NCBI GenBank assembly: GCA_900491605.1
Contig: UESW01004079.1
Coordinates: 1,117,328 to 1,181,327 of the forward strand
Length of the DNA: 64,000 bases
Origin: Calamus simplicifolius
Taxonomy: Eukaryota > Streptophyta > Magnoliopsida > Arecales > Arecaceae
Direction of reading: 5' to 3'
Shown here: positions 11,190-22,721 of the stretch, piece by piece
Position numbering within the stretch: position 1 is the stretch's first letter
How the letters are laid out: each line of letters starts with the position of its first letter
Program-made: the position numbers and the translations under genes
Notes under the pieces: generated by a model
The model's database searches: none
The model's input: only the letters and a program-made list of their open reading frames with translations
Told to the model about the DNA's origin: nothing

Positions 11190-11532
11190 AACACCTTAAA
11201 GAGAATTTTAGTAGACAATGAAGTTCCGTTGACGTTTTGAGCTACGAAGCTTTTGTTCGGATGAACCTATCTAACTCTTCTCTTCGACCCGTCACCACAC
11301 CCTTGATGGGTTTTACCGAGATTCTATGAGGGTCGAAGGAGAGATCACTCTCCCTGCCACAGCCGGAACTCCACCATGTCAGAGCACGGTTGTCATAAAT
11401 TTCCTGGTGGTCCGGATCCCACTGGCTTATAATGTTATCCTAGGGAGGCCTAGTTTAAACCTATTGGATGTTGTTATCTCTACCAAAAGGTTACTTGTAA
11501 AGTTCCTACCGATGAAGGAGTTAGGGAGATGA
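11190..11532 (+). pseudogene. Retropepsin-like protease remnant of Gypsy-A
   Basis: The active-site region is near 11200 (…ILVDNE…, where family members have an Asp-Ser/Asn-Gly triad). It is followed by stops. The C-terminal half is open at 11326-11532 and carries YNVILGRPSLN, the conserved end of the plant Gypsy protease. The Gly of the active-site triad appears changed to Glu. Confidence 0.6.
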
Positions 11533-11899
11533 GGGGAGAACAGAGCCCATTACCGCTCTGCTATCACTTGGCCCCCAGTCCGCAAGAGTTAAAGCTAGCA
11601 ACCACGCCCAAGCCATTCGACCCCCGAGACTTGGGAAAAAGGGGAGCCGGTTGAACATCTGCTAACCTTCCTATTGGGAGGCGACCCGACGAGAACCATC
11701 CAGCTTGGGGCATTAATTCCGAGGGAGCACGTGATCAACTCCTTGCTTTCTTACGTGCAAACTCCAACATTTTGCATGGTCATCCTCCGACATGCTGGGC
11801 ATCCTTAGGAAGTAATCACTCACAAACTCAACATCAAACCAGGATGCCGACCTGTCCGGTAGAAGAAGAGAAGCTTTGCCCCAGACCAACAGCTGGCTA

Positions 11900-13560
11900 T
11901 AGACGAAGAGATCCGCAAACTGGAAGCTGCGGGCCACGTTCGAGAAGTCCATTACCCAGAGTGGCTAGCCAATGTCGTGATGGTCCGCAAGGCTAACGGA
12001 AGTTGGAGGATGTGCATGGACTTCACTGACCTCAACAAAGCATGCCCCAAGGACAGCTTCCCGTTACCTCGGATTGATCAGTTGGTGGATGCTATGTTCG
12101 GACATGAAACACTAAGCTTCATGGATGCCTTCTCGGGGTACAACCAAATCAAGATGGACCCAGCCGACGAGGAAGCTACTTCATTTGTAACAGAGAAGGG
12201 AATATACTGTTATAAGGTGATGCCATTTAGACTAAAGAATGCGGGAGCCACTTACCAAAGGCTAATGAACAAAATCTTTGAAGACCAGATCGGACGCAAC
12301 ATGGAGGTGTACGTTGACGACATGCTGACCAAGAGCATCCATACCACTGATCACATTGCTGACCTGGCAGAAATTTTTGGCAACCTCCGTCGGTATCAGA
12401 TGAGGCTGAACCCCCGCAAGTGTGCCTTTGGGGTGACAGCGGAAAGTTCTTGGGTTTCATGGTAACGCAATGCGAGATTGAAGCAAACCCTGACAAGATC
12501 TGAGCCATATTAGACATGAGGTCTTAGGTAAAAAAAAAAAAAAGTGCAACGCCTGATTGGAAGGGTGGTGGCCCTGAGCCATTTTTTGTTCAAGTCCATG
12601 GAGAGATGATTGCCTTTCTTTAAGGTGCGTAAAGTCAATAGCTTCGAATGGATGAGGGAGTGCCAGGAGGCCTTCGAGGGATTGAAAGAATTCCTATCCA
12701 CTCTGCCATTACTATCCAAGCCAAAGGGGGGGAGGAAGAGCTTCTTCTGTACCTTGCGGCCTCTCCCAAGCTGTCAGTTTCGTGCTCGTCCGCATGGATG
12801 CCGATGGGACACAAAGCCGATGTATTACACCAGTAAGGTGCTCCACGATGCGGAGGCCAGATATTCGAGAATCGAGAAGATTGTCTTTGCGTTGATTGTT
12901 TCCGCCCAGCGCCTCCAATCTTATTTTTAAGCTCATCCCATCGTGGTGGTCACAAACCAACCACTCAAGGTGATCCTCTCTCATCCAGATACTTCTGGCT
13001 GGCTGGCGAAGTGGGCGCTCAAGCTGGAAGAATTTGACTTGTCATTCCATCCAAGGTCGGCTATGAAGTCTCAAATCTAGCAGATTTCTTGGTCGAGTGC
13101 ACTTGGGCACAGGAGCATCCAAAAGAGTCCCATGCAAACCCCTTAGGTCCTGGAACGGAGGGGATGATTGGATCCTTCATATGGACGAAGCATCAAATTT
13201 CCAAGGAGCGGAGCGAGCCTTATCCTGGCTAGTCCAGATGGAGTTGTGACCGAATACACCCTCCATTTTCTTTTCCCAGCCACTAACAATCAGGTTGAGT
13301 ATGAAGCCCTACTGTCAGGGATAAGATTGGCTCGGGAGCTCGGGGTGAAACGCCTTAGAGTATTCACTGACTCCCAGCTAGTCACCGGCCAAATCAGAGG
13401 AGAGTACGAGGCACGGGATCCTACTATGTTCCGTTACTTAAGTATGGTGCAGTCATAAGCCTCTCCCTTAGCCTACTTCAGCGTCAGCTACATTCCTCGG
13501 GGGAGAACGCCAAGCTGACGCTCTGTCCCAACTAGCCACCTCAGCCGACGAGATTTTGGG
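11900..13560 (+). pseudogene. Reverse transcriptase and two RNase H domains of Gypsy-A
   Basis: The RT core is open at 11977-12465. It has DFTDLNKACPKDSFPLPRID, the first catalytic Asp in SFMDAFSGYNQ, a conserved GLKNAGATYQR block reading RLKNAGATYQR, and YVDD at 12310-12321. A frame change near 12465 and an A-tract near 12530 interrupt it. The first RNase H follows (12610-12930, YYTSKVLHDAEARYS). A second RNase H-like segment (13168-13458) reads NNQVEYEALLSGI and VFTDSQLVTGQI, the archaeal-type RNase H known from Tat elements. The catalytic RT aspartates are intact but the chain is broken. Confidence 0.85.
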
Positions 13561-13639
13561 AAGAACCTACGTAGAGCATCTGGAAGCCCTGAGCATCGAA
13601 GCAACATAAGAGACCCTACCGATCGAGCAGGAACCCTCT

Positions 13640-14871
13640 TGGATGGACGCTTATATCCGGTATCTTACCGATGACGCCCTCCTGAAAACCTGACCAAGGC
13701 TAAGCTGCTCAAGCGGCAGGCCCCGAAGTTTCTAATGATGGAAGGAAAGCTCTACCGAAGGTCGTTCTTGTACTCGGTCCTCAAATGTGTCGGCCCCATG
13801 AAAGTGGATTACATCCTGCGGGAAATCCATGAGGGTTTATGCGGAAGTCACCTAGGGGGCAGAGCCCTAGCGTACAAAGCCCTGCGGCAAGGATACTACT
13901 GACTGACAATGAGGAAGGATGCGTCCGAGCTCGTCAAGAGGTATGATAGTTGCCAACGTCATGCCAACATCCAACGGTAGCCGACATCTCAGCTGACCCC
14001 CCTGGTTGCACCTTGGCCCTTCGTCCAGTGGGGTATAGACATTTTGGGATCGTTCCCTCTAGCCTCCGATCAACGCAAATTCCTGTTGGTAGCCGTCGAC
14101 CATTTCAACAAGTGGATTGAAGCCAAGGCACTCGCCAAGATCACCAAGGGCAAGGTGAGATCCTTTTTCTGGAAATCTATAGTATGCCGGTTTGGACTGC
14201 CGCATACCCTCGTCATCAACAACGACCGGCAGTTTGATAACACACCCTTTCAAGGATTCTACGCCGAGCTAGGTATCCATCAGCAGCTCACCTCAGTAGG
14301 GCATCCCCAGACCAATGGCGCAGCTAAGGTAACCAACCGTATTATCCTTCAAGGACTTAGAGCCTGGCTAGATGATTGCAAAGGACGGTGGGTGGAGGAG
14401 CTCCCCAATGTGCTGTGGGCCTACCACACAACGCCATGAGCCCCCACCAAAGAGACTCCCTTCAGCCTAGTCTTCGGGTCTGAAGCTGTCATTCATGTGG
14501 AGATAGGTGCCCCGAGCCCCTGAACGGATTTGTACAGCGAGGGGGACAACTCAAATCAGTTAAGGGCCGACCTTGACCTAGTGGAAGAACTACGAGACCG
14601 AGCACGACTCCGAATGGCAGCCTACCGACAACGGACGGCTAGGTATTATAATGCTCGCGTTCGTACCAAGGCATTCCTGCCAGGAGATCTAGTCCTTCGA
14701 CGAGCCAAAATTTCAAAGCCGACGGAAGGAGGCAAGCTAGCACCGAAATAGGAGGGACCCTATCGAGTCACAGAGGCACTCCACCATGAAGCGTACAAAA
14801 TTGAGGGGCTGGAACAAAAACCTCTACCTCGCACTTGGAACGCGGATAACCTACGTCGGTACTATCAATAG
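13640..14871 (+). pseudogene. Integrase of Gypsy-A with substituted catalytic residues
   Basis: The zinc-binding N-terminal region lies near 13790-13980 (EIHEGLCGSHLGGRAL, then the paired Cys region) and the catalytic core at 14044-14439. In the core frame the first catalytic Asp is present (codon 14098). The second, normally in a DNG motif, is Asn (AAC at 14218, with Gly changed to Asp two residues on). The catalytic Glu is Lys (AAG at 14326). The N-to-K spacing fits D,D-35-E. The C-terminal domain runs to WNADNLRRYYQ and a TAG at 14869-14871. In-frame stops also interrupt it. Confidence 0.85.
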
Positions 14872-14956
14872 TTTGTTAATGTCTTTAGTTTGGGAATGCC
14901 TGCTAGAATACTATTCATTTTCTTACTAACGGGAATGTCTGAGCAATCCCCCTTCA

Positions 14957-15945
14957 CTTGAAGCCCGACTCCACGTCGGCACCTGAAGCCCGACTCCACG
15001 TCGGCACCTGAAGCCCGACTCCGCATCGCGCCTAAGCCCGACCCCGCGTCGGCACCTGAAGCTCAACTCCATGTCGGCACTTGAAGCCCGACCCCGCGTC
15101 AGCACTTGAAGCCCGACTCCTCATCGGCACCTAAGCCCAACCCTGCGTCGGCACTTGAACCCGACTTCGCGTTGGCACCTAAGCCCGACCCCGCATCGGC
15201 ACTCGAAGCCCAACTCCGCGTCGGCACCTAAGCCCGACCCCGCATTGGGACTTGAAGCCCGACTCTGCATCGGCACTGAAGCTCGACTCCGCATAGGCAC
15301 CTGAAGCCCGACTCCGTGTCGGCACTTGAAGCCCGACCATGCATCGGCACCTAAGCCCGACTCCGTGTCGGCACTTGAAGACTGACTCTGTGTCGGCACT
15401 TGAAGCCTGACTCCGCATTGGCACCTAAGCCCGACTCCACGTCGGCACTCGAAACCCGACTCTGTGTCGGCACTTGAAGCCCGATTCTTCACGTTGGCAC
15501 TCGAAGCCCGACCTGCATCGGCACCTAAGCCCGACCCCGCATCGGCACATGAAGCCCGACTCCGCATCGGCACCTAAGCCCAACTCCGTGTCAGCACTTG
15601 AAGCCCGAACTTGCGTTGGCACCTAAGCCCGACTCCGCGTCGGCACTCGAAGCCCGACTCCACATTGGCACTTGGAGCTTGACTCCGCGTCGGCACCCGA
15701 AGCCCGACTCTACGTTGGCATCTGAAGCCCGACTCTACATCGGCACCCCAAGCCCAACTCTGAGTCAGCACCCCAATCCTAGCTCCAAGTCGGCCCCTAA
15801 AGTCTGACTCCGCGTCGGCACCCAAAGCTCGACTCAGCGTCGGCACCCGAAGCTCGACTACGCGTCGGCACCCGAAGCTCGACTCCGCATCGGCACTTGA
15901 AGCCCGACTCCACCTCAACACAGTTCGATTCCGTGTCAGCGCAGT
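14957..15945 (+). repeat. Tandem array of about 26-bp units in Gypsy-A
   Basis: Roughly 35-40 degenerate units of the form GAAGCCCGACTCCGCGTCGGCACCT begin about 90 bases after the pol stop. Each unit contains the inverted repeat CCGAC-(5 nt)-GTCGG, which could form a small hairpin. The long apparent reading frames on both strands here simply reflect the repeat. Confidence 0.9.
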
Positions 15946-16280
15946 GGCCCAATCACGCATCGGCTCTTCGCTTGGCTTCGTTTCAGCATTCTAATCGAAA
16001 TTCATACCGGCCCTCAAGCTAAACTTGGGGTACTCTAGCCTAGTGCCTTCCCTAAACCTGCTTCGCATCGGCGCGTTACTCCCTTATAGCCTTTGTATCG
16101 GCCTCGACTATTCCCTAGGATGGACTCGCACTGGCCTACTCGTGTTATCCTATTCGCTAGAAAACTTGCTGGCTATGGTGCAAATTAAATGACAGCTTGG
16201 ATCAAAAGAGTTTTCATTAATGGTAAATCGAGCCTACAAAGTTGCTGATCAAGTCGGACTTGATACAATAAAAAGAAAAT
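15946..16280. other. Spacer between the array and the reverse-strand gene in Gypsy-A
   Basis: The array decays into irregular cggcctcg-type sequence to about 16150. No gene was seen. It may be the 3' end of the minus-strand transcript. Confidence 0.35.
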
Positions 16281-18646
16281 TCAGGATTCGGCCGGAGCTG
16301 AGTCATCATCCTCTGGAACTTCATCTGGCATCAACTCTTCAATTCCCTCGAGGCCGTAGAGTCTTCGTATTTTCTCCTTGCAATCTTGGAAGCCGCCATC
16401 ATATGCAAATGTAATTGTCTCGGCCAGCTCCTTGTCAAAGGTATCGGACTTCCTGAAATCCTCTACGGCCTCGGCGGCCTTCTTCTCGGCCTCGGTCACC
16501 GCAGCCCTCAGATGGGCTATCTCAACATCAGCCCGACGAGCGATTTCCTCGGCATTTTTGGCCTGCTCCTCGGCCACTCCTATCTCAATGGTGGCAGAGT
16601 GCAGTCGGTGCTTCAGTAAGTATACCTCGCTTCAGCAGCTTTTTGCTTCTTCGGCCACCTTCTGCTTTTCCTCTACCATGTGAGCGTTGTCAAGCTCATT
16701 GGCCGCCCAGCACTGAGCCACTTCCAGCGCCTCCTCTGCCTTTTCAGCCCGGACCAAGTTCCTAAATCGAGCAGCTTCGGCCTTAGCTTCGGCCTCGGCT
16801 TTGGCCCTTTGCGCCTGGGCCACTTCAGCTTGAGCAATCCTTAGAGCCGCTTCAGCCTCGTTTGCCCTAGCCTAGGCCTAGTTGGTGTCTTCCCGTGACT
16901 GATCGATGGTGGCCTCGGCCTGAGACAAAAGGCCCTTGACGGCGGTCAAAGAATTTAGTGCATGTACAAAGATCATTCGAGTTAGGTGAGGAAATTATGG
17001 TTCTAGGGGTTAGTGTTGAAAGAGTACTTACCCAGAGGTGCGCTACAGATGCCTCTTGGAAAAATGCAGGTCCTTTGGTTCTGAAGGAACCTCTGGATCT
17101 CTGGTACGGAGGCTTGGGCCATCGTCCCTCTGGCCCAGCGGCTATGATGTAGTAGGATCGACTAAAAGGAAGGTGCATCGGCCTCGTCCTCCTCTGCGGC
17201 CTCGGTGGCATCGGCACTGGGTCGAATGCCACCGGTGCTTCCACTGGCGCTTCAGCCCGCAAAGACTCTGCCCCTGCCCCTCCATCGGACAGGGAGACCT
17301 CTAGAATTGGCCCGGTGGCCAAAACGGTTGGCTCTGCCTCAGGAATAGCGGATGGTGGTGGCGGTACTTCGATTTCTTGCCCTGGGAAAGACCCGGTCAG
17401 ATCAATGGGAGATGGGGGCGGTGCTGGTGAAGGTGAACGAGGTCGTTCCCTTTCCTCCGCCTTCCTTCCTGATGCCTCTCCGGCCTCGGCCCTTTCCTCT
17501 ACCTCGTCCCTTCCTGATGCCTTTCAGCCTTGGCCCTTTTCGCCTCATTTCTTCCTGAGGCCTCTTTGGCCTCGGCCCTTTTTGCCTCATTCCTTCCTGA
17601 GGCCTCTTCGGCCTCGGTTCTCTTGACAATCTTGGTGGCCCTTTTCTCGGCAGGGTGGGCCCCATCCACTCTAGCCTTCCTTTTCTTTGTGGCGGCTTGT
17701 CTTATCCTGTGCAACGATGGTGCCATGCCTGTAAATCAAAGAGCTTAAATCAAAAGAGGAAAAGGGGAGGAAAGAAGGGACGAAAAGAGTATGTTACTCA
17801 CCATCGCCCGGAATAAGGCCTGCTACCGAAGATTCTCTTCGACTAGCAGTTGATTGCACCGGGGGATGTCGGCAGTGATTAACTGCTCGAACACCTCTTG
17901 GTCCTTCGGTAGCACGGATGGGTTCTTGTTTGGGTCGGTGTTGGGAACCCCCCACTCGGTCTTCACCCCCTCGATTTGGGTAAAGAAAAACCTATCTTTT
18001 CAACCTTTGATGGAGGAAGGAATGTACAATTTAAGGGATCTGAAAGCCCTAGGAGCGAAAGACCACCACCCTGATTGTTTCCTAAGGGTGTAGAAGCAAC
18101 GGAAGAGGAAAATCCTAGCCTCTATCCCATGGAGGTGACATAATACTAAGAAACCGACAAGAGTTCAGATGGAATTGGGGACTAGCTGTGCCAAAGTTAA
18201 GGAATACCAATCTAATATGTTAAGTATGAATGGGTGGATGGGAATATGAAGGCCAGCCTTAAAATAGTTTTCGTAAAGGGCGACTCGGCCCGGGTAGGAA
18301 GAGGTTACTCTATCCTTGGGTAAAGGTCGGTAAAGGCGAAGGTCGGTTGGGATTCGATATTAAGCCCTGAGATTGATTATCTCTTGGGCAGTCATGACAG
18401 AGGCAGTCCTCTCGGGACTGCCTCGCACGGGAAGAAGGGCTGATGACAGTCGGACGGCGCTGAGCATGAGCTCGTCCGGCGGCCGGCAATCTCCGATGGG
18501 AGATTGCCCGGTGGACCGCTGCTACTCCAATGGAGCGTCCTCCGCAGAGGTGGACCAACTGGGCGTAGGAGAAGAAGAAGGCTATGAAGGGGCGGGGGAG
18601 TAGCCCCGGAATCAGAAATCGAGCATGAAAGAGATGAGGAGGCCAT
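16281..18646 (-). pseudogene. Reverse-strand spliced gene of Gypsy-A (Transposase_28-like protein with coiled coil)
   Basis: On the minus strand an ATG at 18646 opens a serine/proline-rich leader. It is followed, after a frame change near 18420, by a domain at about 18420-17840 carrying YRIPTDLRLYRP, GRVALYENYFKAGLHIPIHP and LAQLVPNS. These align with the opposite-strand proteins of Gypsy-B and -C and resemble the Pfam family 'putative gypsy type transposon' (PF04195). An intron with clear sites (donor GATG|GTGAGT at 17801, acceptor TTTACAG|GC, exon resuming at 17728) precedes a basic Lys/Arg-rich region. A second likely donor (CTGG|GTAAGT) is near 17032. The last part (16860-16281) is an Ala/Glu/Lys-rich coiled coil ending in an acidic tail. 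At least three in-frame stops break the domain. The function of this protein class is unknown. Confidence 0.75.
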
Positions 18647-18782
18647 GGAAGCAAAACTAACCTGAAGGACTGGAGGATCGAGTTAGGGACGAAGGGCTCA
18701 GGTGAAGACGAACAGGCTTGAACAAGATCGGGGTAGGGAAGAAGACGAAAGCAGTGGAAGCGCCCGCATCCAGGACGATCCC

Positions 18783-18791
18783 CTTTTTATA
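18783..18791 (-). promoter_or_regulatory. TATA box of the Gypsy-A reverse-strand gene
   Basis: The minus strand reads TATAAAAAGGG about 140 bases before the ATG at 18646. It lies inside the element, well away from the LTR promoter, so the reverse gene appears to have its own promoter. Confidence 0.55.
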
Positions 18792-19089
18792 CTTGTATTT
18801 CAAATCATCCCGCCTGCCTCTGGGTCGGCCACGTACGCGTCTACTTCCTATTGGGAATCAATTCGGCGCCCATCTGGTGCACAGAGCACAAGGAACCTCG
18901 CCAATGAGAGGACAACGGTGCCTCACCGCAATGATGGCACCCACCTTTTTCGTGGTTCCTCACCCGAGGAAAATCCTGCCCAATCCCAACAACCCGAACG
19001 GACAAAATGACGACACCAAAATCAACCACCAGACGGGTGCTGCGGATACTATCACCCCTTTCGCTGGTGAGTATGCACCCACCCATCTC

Positions 19090-19105
19090 AGGGGTGGGGG
19101 GCATA
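19090..19105 (+). other. Polypurine tract of Gypsy-A
   Basis: AGGGGTGGGGGGCATA lies directly before the right LTR, where plus-strand priming would occur. Confidence 0.6.
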
Positions 19106-19972
19106 TGATCACACCCCCTGGTGGCATGGTAACAGCTCGCGCAGCCTTCGAAGCACCATAATGATTTCAACCTGTTCCTAGCAGCGGTCTCGGCTTCGAC
19201 CTTGGCATCGGCTCCGGTCCCGGCTCCAGCCTCGGCTTCAGCCTTGGCACCGGCCTTGGCCTCAGTCCCGGCTTCAGCCTCATCTTCAGCCTTGGCACTG
19301 GCCTCGGCCTCAGTCCCGGCTTCAGCCTTGGCTTTGGCCTCGTTCCCAGCCTAGGGCTTGGCCTTGGTCTCGGTCTCGGCTTCGACATCGGTTCTCGGCC
19401 TCGGCCTCGGCTCTGGAATCGGCTCTCGGCCTCGGCCTCGGCTCTGGTCGGCTCTCGGCCTTGGCCTCGGCTCTGGTATCGACTCTCGGCCTCGGCCTTT
19501 GACACTTCAGCCATGAAGCCAGCTTCTAATACTGAGCAGATTTAAAACACCACTACTGCGTAGCCCACTCGCCTACCTTTTGATAGAATCATGGGCAGTT
19601 ACCAACATACCATACAGTTGCCGATATGTACGGTGCCCACTCAGCAACGGCGCACCTGTCCGCCGTTCATAGAACTTATCCTAATGATAGAAGAGATTCG
19701 ACGGTTCCAACTACACGGGGTGAAAGGGACCCCCAGACAGGTATAAAAAGATGACCCTAGCTCGCAACGTGGGGGGCTCTCTCAAGCTTTACTCTCTGAT
19801 AAGAAATTCATTCCACAAGCCACTAACTTGAGCGTCGGAGGGTCCCACCGGAACCACTGGTCCGGGACTTTTTGCAGGCTCTCGAAGGAAGAAGGCGACC
19901 TCTTCGCACTCCCGAAGACCCGTAGAGATCTCCGCTTGCCCGACGCTCATCAAAAGTGATTTGGCAGCAACA
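19106..19972 (+). repeat. 3' LTR of Gypsy-A
   Basis: It starts TGATCACACC and ends GGCAGCAACA next to the TTTAG duplication. It contains the same CGGCCT-type hexamer array (about 19185-19500) and the TATA box near 19742 as the 5' LTR. Confidence 0.85.
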
Positions 19973-20287
19973 TTTAGAATTCTCATCTACATATCACACC
20001 ATCTTTGAGATTCATGTAGTTTGAATGCTTGTTTGATTCATTTGTTCTCATGCGTTCTGCTCAGATATTCAGGTGCTTTTCTGCTGTCAATTTCAATCAA
20101 ATTTTCTTCCAGTTTCTTGTAGCAATATTTCTCAATTTTTTTCATGAAAACATAAAGAAATTTTGGGCCATTTTCAGACTTGTTTTGCACAAGGTTTCAT
20201 CGAAGCAGCATACACTATGTTCCCACTATCATCATCATGACCTCTTCACTATTTTGTATGCTACATTTGGTCTGGATTTTAAATCAG

Positions 20288-20363
20288 GCAGAGCACCCTG
20301 AGCGCAAATCAAGACCTGATAGTCTTTCTTCTATCGCAGAACTGGATCCAGGATATATAATAA
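20288..20363 (+). other. Exon-like segment 2 of an unidentified host gene
   Basis: After AATCAG (acceptor AG at 20286-20287) 25 codons are open, reading AEHPERKSRPDSLSSIAEL then DPGYII, up to a GTAAAT donor at 20364. Charged, non-repetitive composition suggests coding, but no family is recognised and phases with neighbouring candidates cannot be reconciled. Confidence 0.25.
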
Positions 20364-20891
20364 GTAAATCCCTGCTCATTTTAGTTTTGATCTACTGCCA
20401 AATTAGAGTTTCTTCAGCCTATATGTGAGTATGGGGCAGCTCATGCTTCCAAAAACCTTCTCATTGGCTTTTGCAGAATATGGAAGTTGAACTCAACATG
20501 AGACCTAACTCTCATAGAAGATCATGGCAAATTAAAATGGTTTATTAAGGCATGCCACATGTACCATGTGAAGCACATATGCTTTGTGATCGTGTGCTCT
20601 CTCCCCATTTTATTCTCTATTTTTTTTCTTGCTTTCATGTTTTCTAATTATTACATAAGGAGATGGACTTTACTCCTCTTAAGTGATCTAAAAATCAGTA
20701 GTCATGTGTTTTCGTTGCCTCTAACCTATGCATCAAGTTGAAGAATTAAATAAATTGAAATCATATTTTGCATGCAAAACTTTTGTTAGGAAATGTTTTT
20801 TTTTTTTTTTCCCATCCTGGAGATGTTATCTGACTTCAAATGTTTACATCAAATATCTCATCAAAAATGTTAAAACCAATTTGTAATTCAG

Positions 20892-20973
20892 ATATGTGTT
20901 TGCTAAAGTTCACCTTGACCACAGCTGGAGGCTGAAGAATTCTTTCTCAGGCCACTCTTGCACCAAGCATAGA
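20892..20973 (+). other. Exon-like segment 3 of an unidentified host gene
   Basis: Acceptor TTCAG at 20887-20891 and donor AGA|GTAAGC at 20974 frame 27 codons reading YVFAKVHLDHSWRLKNS and ending CTKHR. Both splice sites are good matches. The identity is unknown. Confidence 0.3.
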
Positions 20974-21246
20974 GTAAGCTGTTTATTCTTTCAGTTAATT
21001 ACTATTATTACAAATGCCTGGAAAAAAAATATCTTTCAGGGGATTGAACATTGCAATCATTTTTGCATGCTCTTATTCTGTCTCTGGCCACACCAATATT
21101 GTCAGTTTTAGCAACCAACTTTTGAAAGCCTGTTGTTCAGAAAGATTAAATATTTCCATCCTAATCAATATCTGGTTATGCTTAAGCAAGACTGGATCTA
21201 GGAAACTTTTGAATCTTTTGTGCATGCAATCGATTTTCTTGGGATA

Positions 21247-22335
21247 TGTTGCCATGGAAATCCGTTCTTCGACTCGGATGCGCTTCTGGCTCCTGATCGG
21301 ACGCCAATCTTGTCGCCTCGGGATGGAACCTGCAAGACAGTCCGCACGTAGAGGGTGCTATGGGGGTTGCCCTTACGAAGGACCGCCCAAGTCAATGAAA
21401 ATTCACAGCAAGCAGATGTGAGGAGAAGACTCTCACAGAGGAGTTCCCCTTTTGGCGGGTATTCTCTCTCGAGAGCTCTAAGCTCAGGGGGAGCTTCAAT
21501 GGAGTATCAGAGCTAGTGAATGAGTATGAGTAATAGCGTAAAGTATGCGTAAGAACTACGTACAAAATTGGTATACCTGAGAGATTTGAGGGCGGTGGTA
21601 TTTATAGGTGATCACCTGATTCCTTGGACGTGCCCTGTATGGGGTCTGAAAACTGTTAGGATTCGAGACGGATTCGAATCAAGTTTGTTATGAGGCTAGT
21701 AGGGTCCGTATCTTGTCAATTAGAGGATCGACGGCTAGGAGAGCTGGTTGATGCCTTGAGATTCAGTGATCATATAGACCTAGGCCACTCTTACGGGTCC
21801 TAGACCACTTCTGGGCATGATTCCCCTCTTGGAATCTTATTCAGTTATAGTGAATTCAAACTCTCCCGTCGGGTTCCGCAGAGGTATTTTGAATGCCTTG
21901 GTTCGACCAGAATGGGGAATAACCTGGTTTTCCGAGGTATAGAATGGATCGGCTCGAATGGCCGAGATATGAGGATAGCTCGGGTTACCGAGGAATGGCT
22001 CGGCTCAGATGGCCGAGGTATGAGGATAGCTCGGGTTACCGAGGAATGGCTCAGCTCAGATGGTCGAGGTATGAGGATAGCTCGGGTTACCGAGGAATGG
22101 CTCAGCTCAGATGGCCGAGGTATGAGGATAGCTCGGGTTACCGAGGAATGGCTTGGCTCAGATGGCCGAGGTATGAGGATAGCTCGGGTTGTCGGGGCGA
22201 CCCAACTTTATCAAAGGTGATTCAGCTTCATTGCTTGGATGTTTTGCCGACTGGCTGGTAGGGTGTTTGGATTGGGCATGACCCAATTGTCGATGTGGGC
22301 GGTCAATAATGCAATGATGATTTTACCCCTCATCA
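21247..22335 (-). repeat. 3' LTR of Gypsy-B
   Basis: It matches 34364-35466. It contains, at about 21955-22195, four to five tandem copies of a 51-bp unit with inverted repeats CTCGG-gtta-CCGAG and CTCGG-(9-nt)-CCGAG. A short open frame over these units is a product of the repeat. Confidence 0.85.
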
Positions 22336-22610
22336 CATGCCCCCAACTCCTAGTCCAAAGTGTAAGTTCGGATATAGGGAGTAAATTCCGGAGGAATCTT
22401 ATTTGGGGGATTCAAAAAGGTGGGCAATGATAATCTCGTAAATGATGGCAGCTATTTCGTCATCATTTTTTCCGTAGCTCGAGGAGGAAACGCCTCGTTT
22501 CCAACAATCCGCGATAGCGAAAGTTCCATGTGGCGGGACTCCTTTATTTCTGGCGCCCGTATCGGGGTTTTGGCATCTAGGGCTTTCTCTCTAAAGCATT
22601 TATTTAAAGA

Positions 22611-22618
22611 GGGCTGGG
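22611..22618 (+). promoter_or_regulatory. TATA-like box of the Gypsy-B reverse-strand gene
   Basis: TATTTAAA lies about 100 bases before the ATG at 22722 and is conserved, with its surroundings, at 52544-52551 in Gypsy-C. Confidence 0.5.
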
Positions 22619-22721
22619 TGGCGCTCCTTCTGTAACGCTCCTTTGTCCCTGTCATAGAGATTTCCCACTCTTTCTCTGAGCTCTTGCTTGCCTGTTGGTA
22701 TCCTACCCCCATTCAGCCAAT

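Larger units (their letters stand above)
8562..19972 (+). mobile_element. Gypsy-A, Tat-like Ty3/Gypsy retrotransposon
   Basis: An 11.4-kb element with two LTRs (8562-9410 and 19106-19972), flanked by TTTAG at 8557-8561 and 19973-19977. Order: LTR, PBS, gag, protease, RT, RNase H, second RNase H, integrase (all plus strand), tandem array, minus-strand spliced gene, purine tract, LTR. A second RNase H-like segment and a reverse-strand gene near the 3' end are known marks of the Tat lineage. Every sense gene has stops or frameshifts. The left LTR has nine extra bases (TGATGTGAT) before the TGATCAC that starts the right LTR, so the exact left end is slightly uncertain. Confidence 0.85.
19978..21246. 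other. Host sequence island between Gypsy-A and Gypsy-B
   Basis: Non-repetitive AT-rich DNA with long T-rich tracts looks like intron or intergenic host sequence. It holds two exon-like segments listed separately. No complete gene is visible. Confidence 0.4.

Noticed and set aside
15121..15622. Long minus-strand frames rich in 'CRRGVGLRC'-type repeats
   Set aside because: They are translations of the 26-bp Gypsy-A array. Frames stay open because the unit lacks stops, not because of selection.
19167..19514. Frame of Ala/Glu/Arg repeats on the minus strand
   Set aside because: Translation of the hexamer array in the Gypsy-A 3' LTR.
21912..22261. Frames of 102-105 codons with repeated EEWLGSDGRGMRIARVT or a shifted version
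   Set aside because: They cover the 51-bp tandem units of the Gypsy-B LTR; two frames are open at once.
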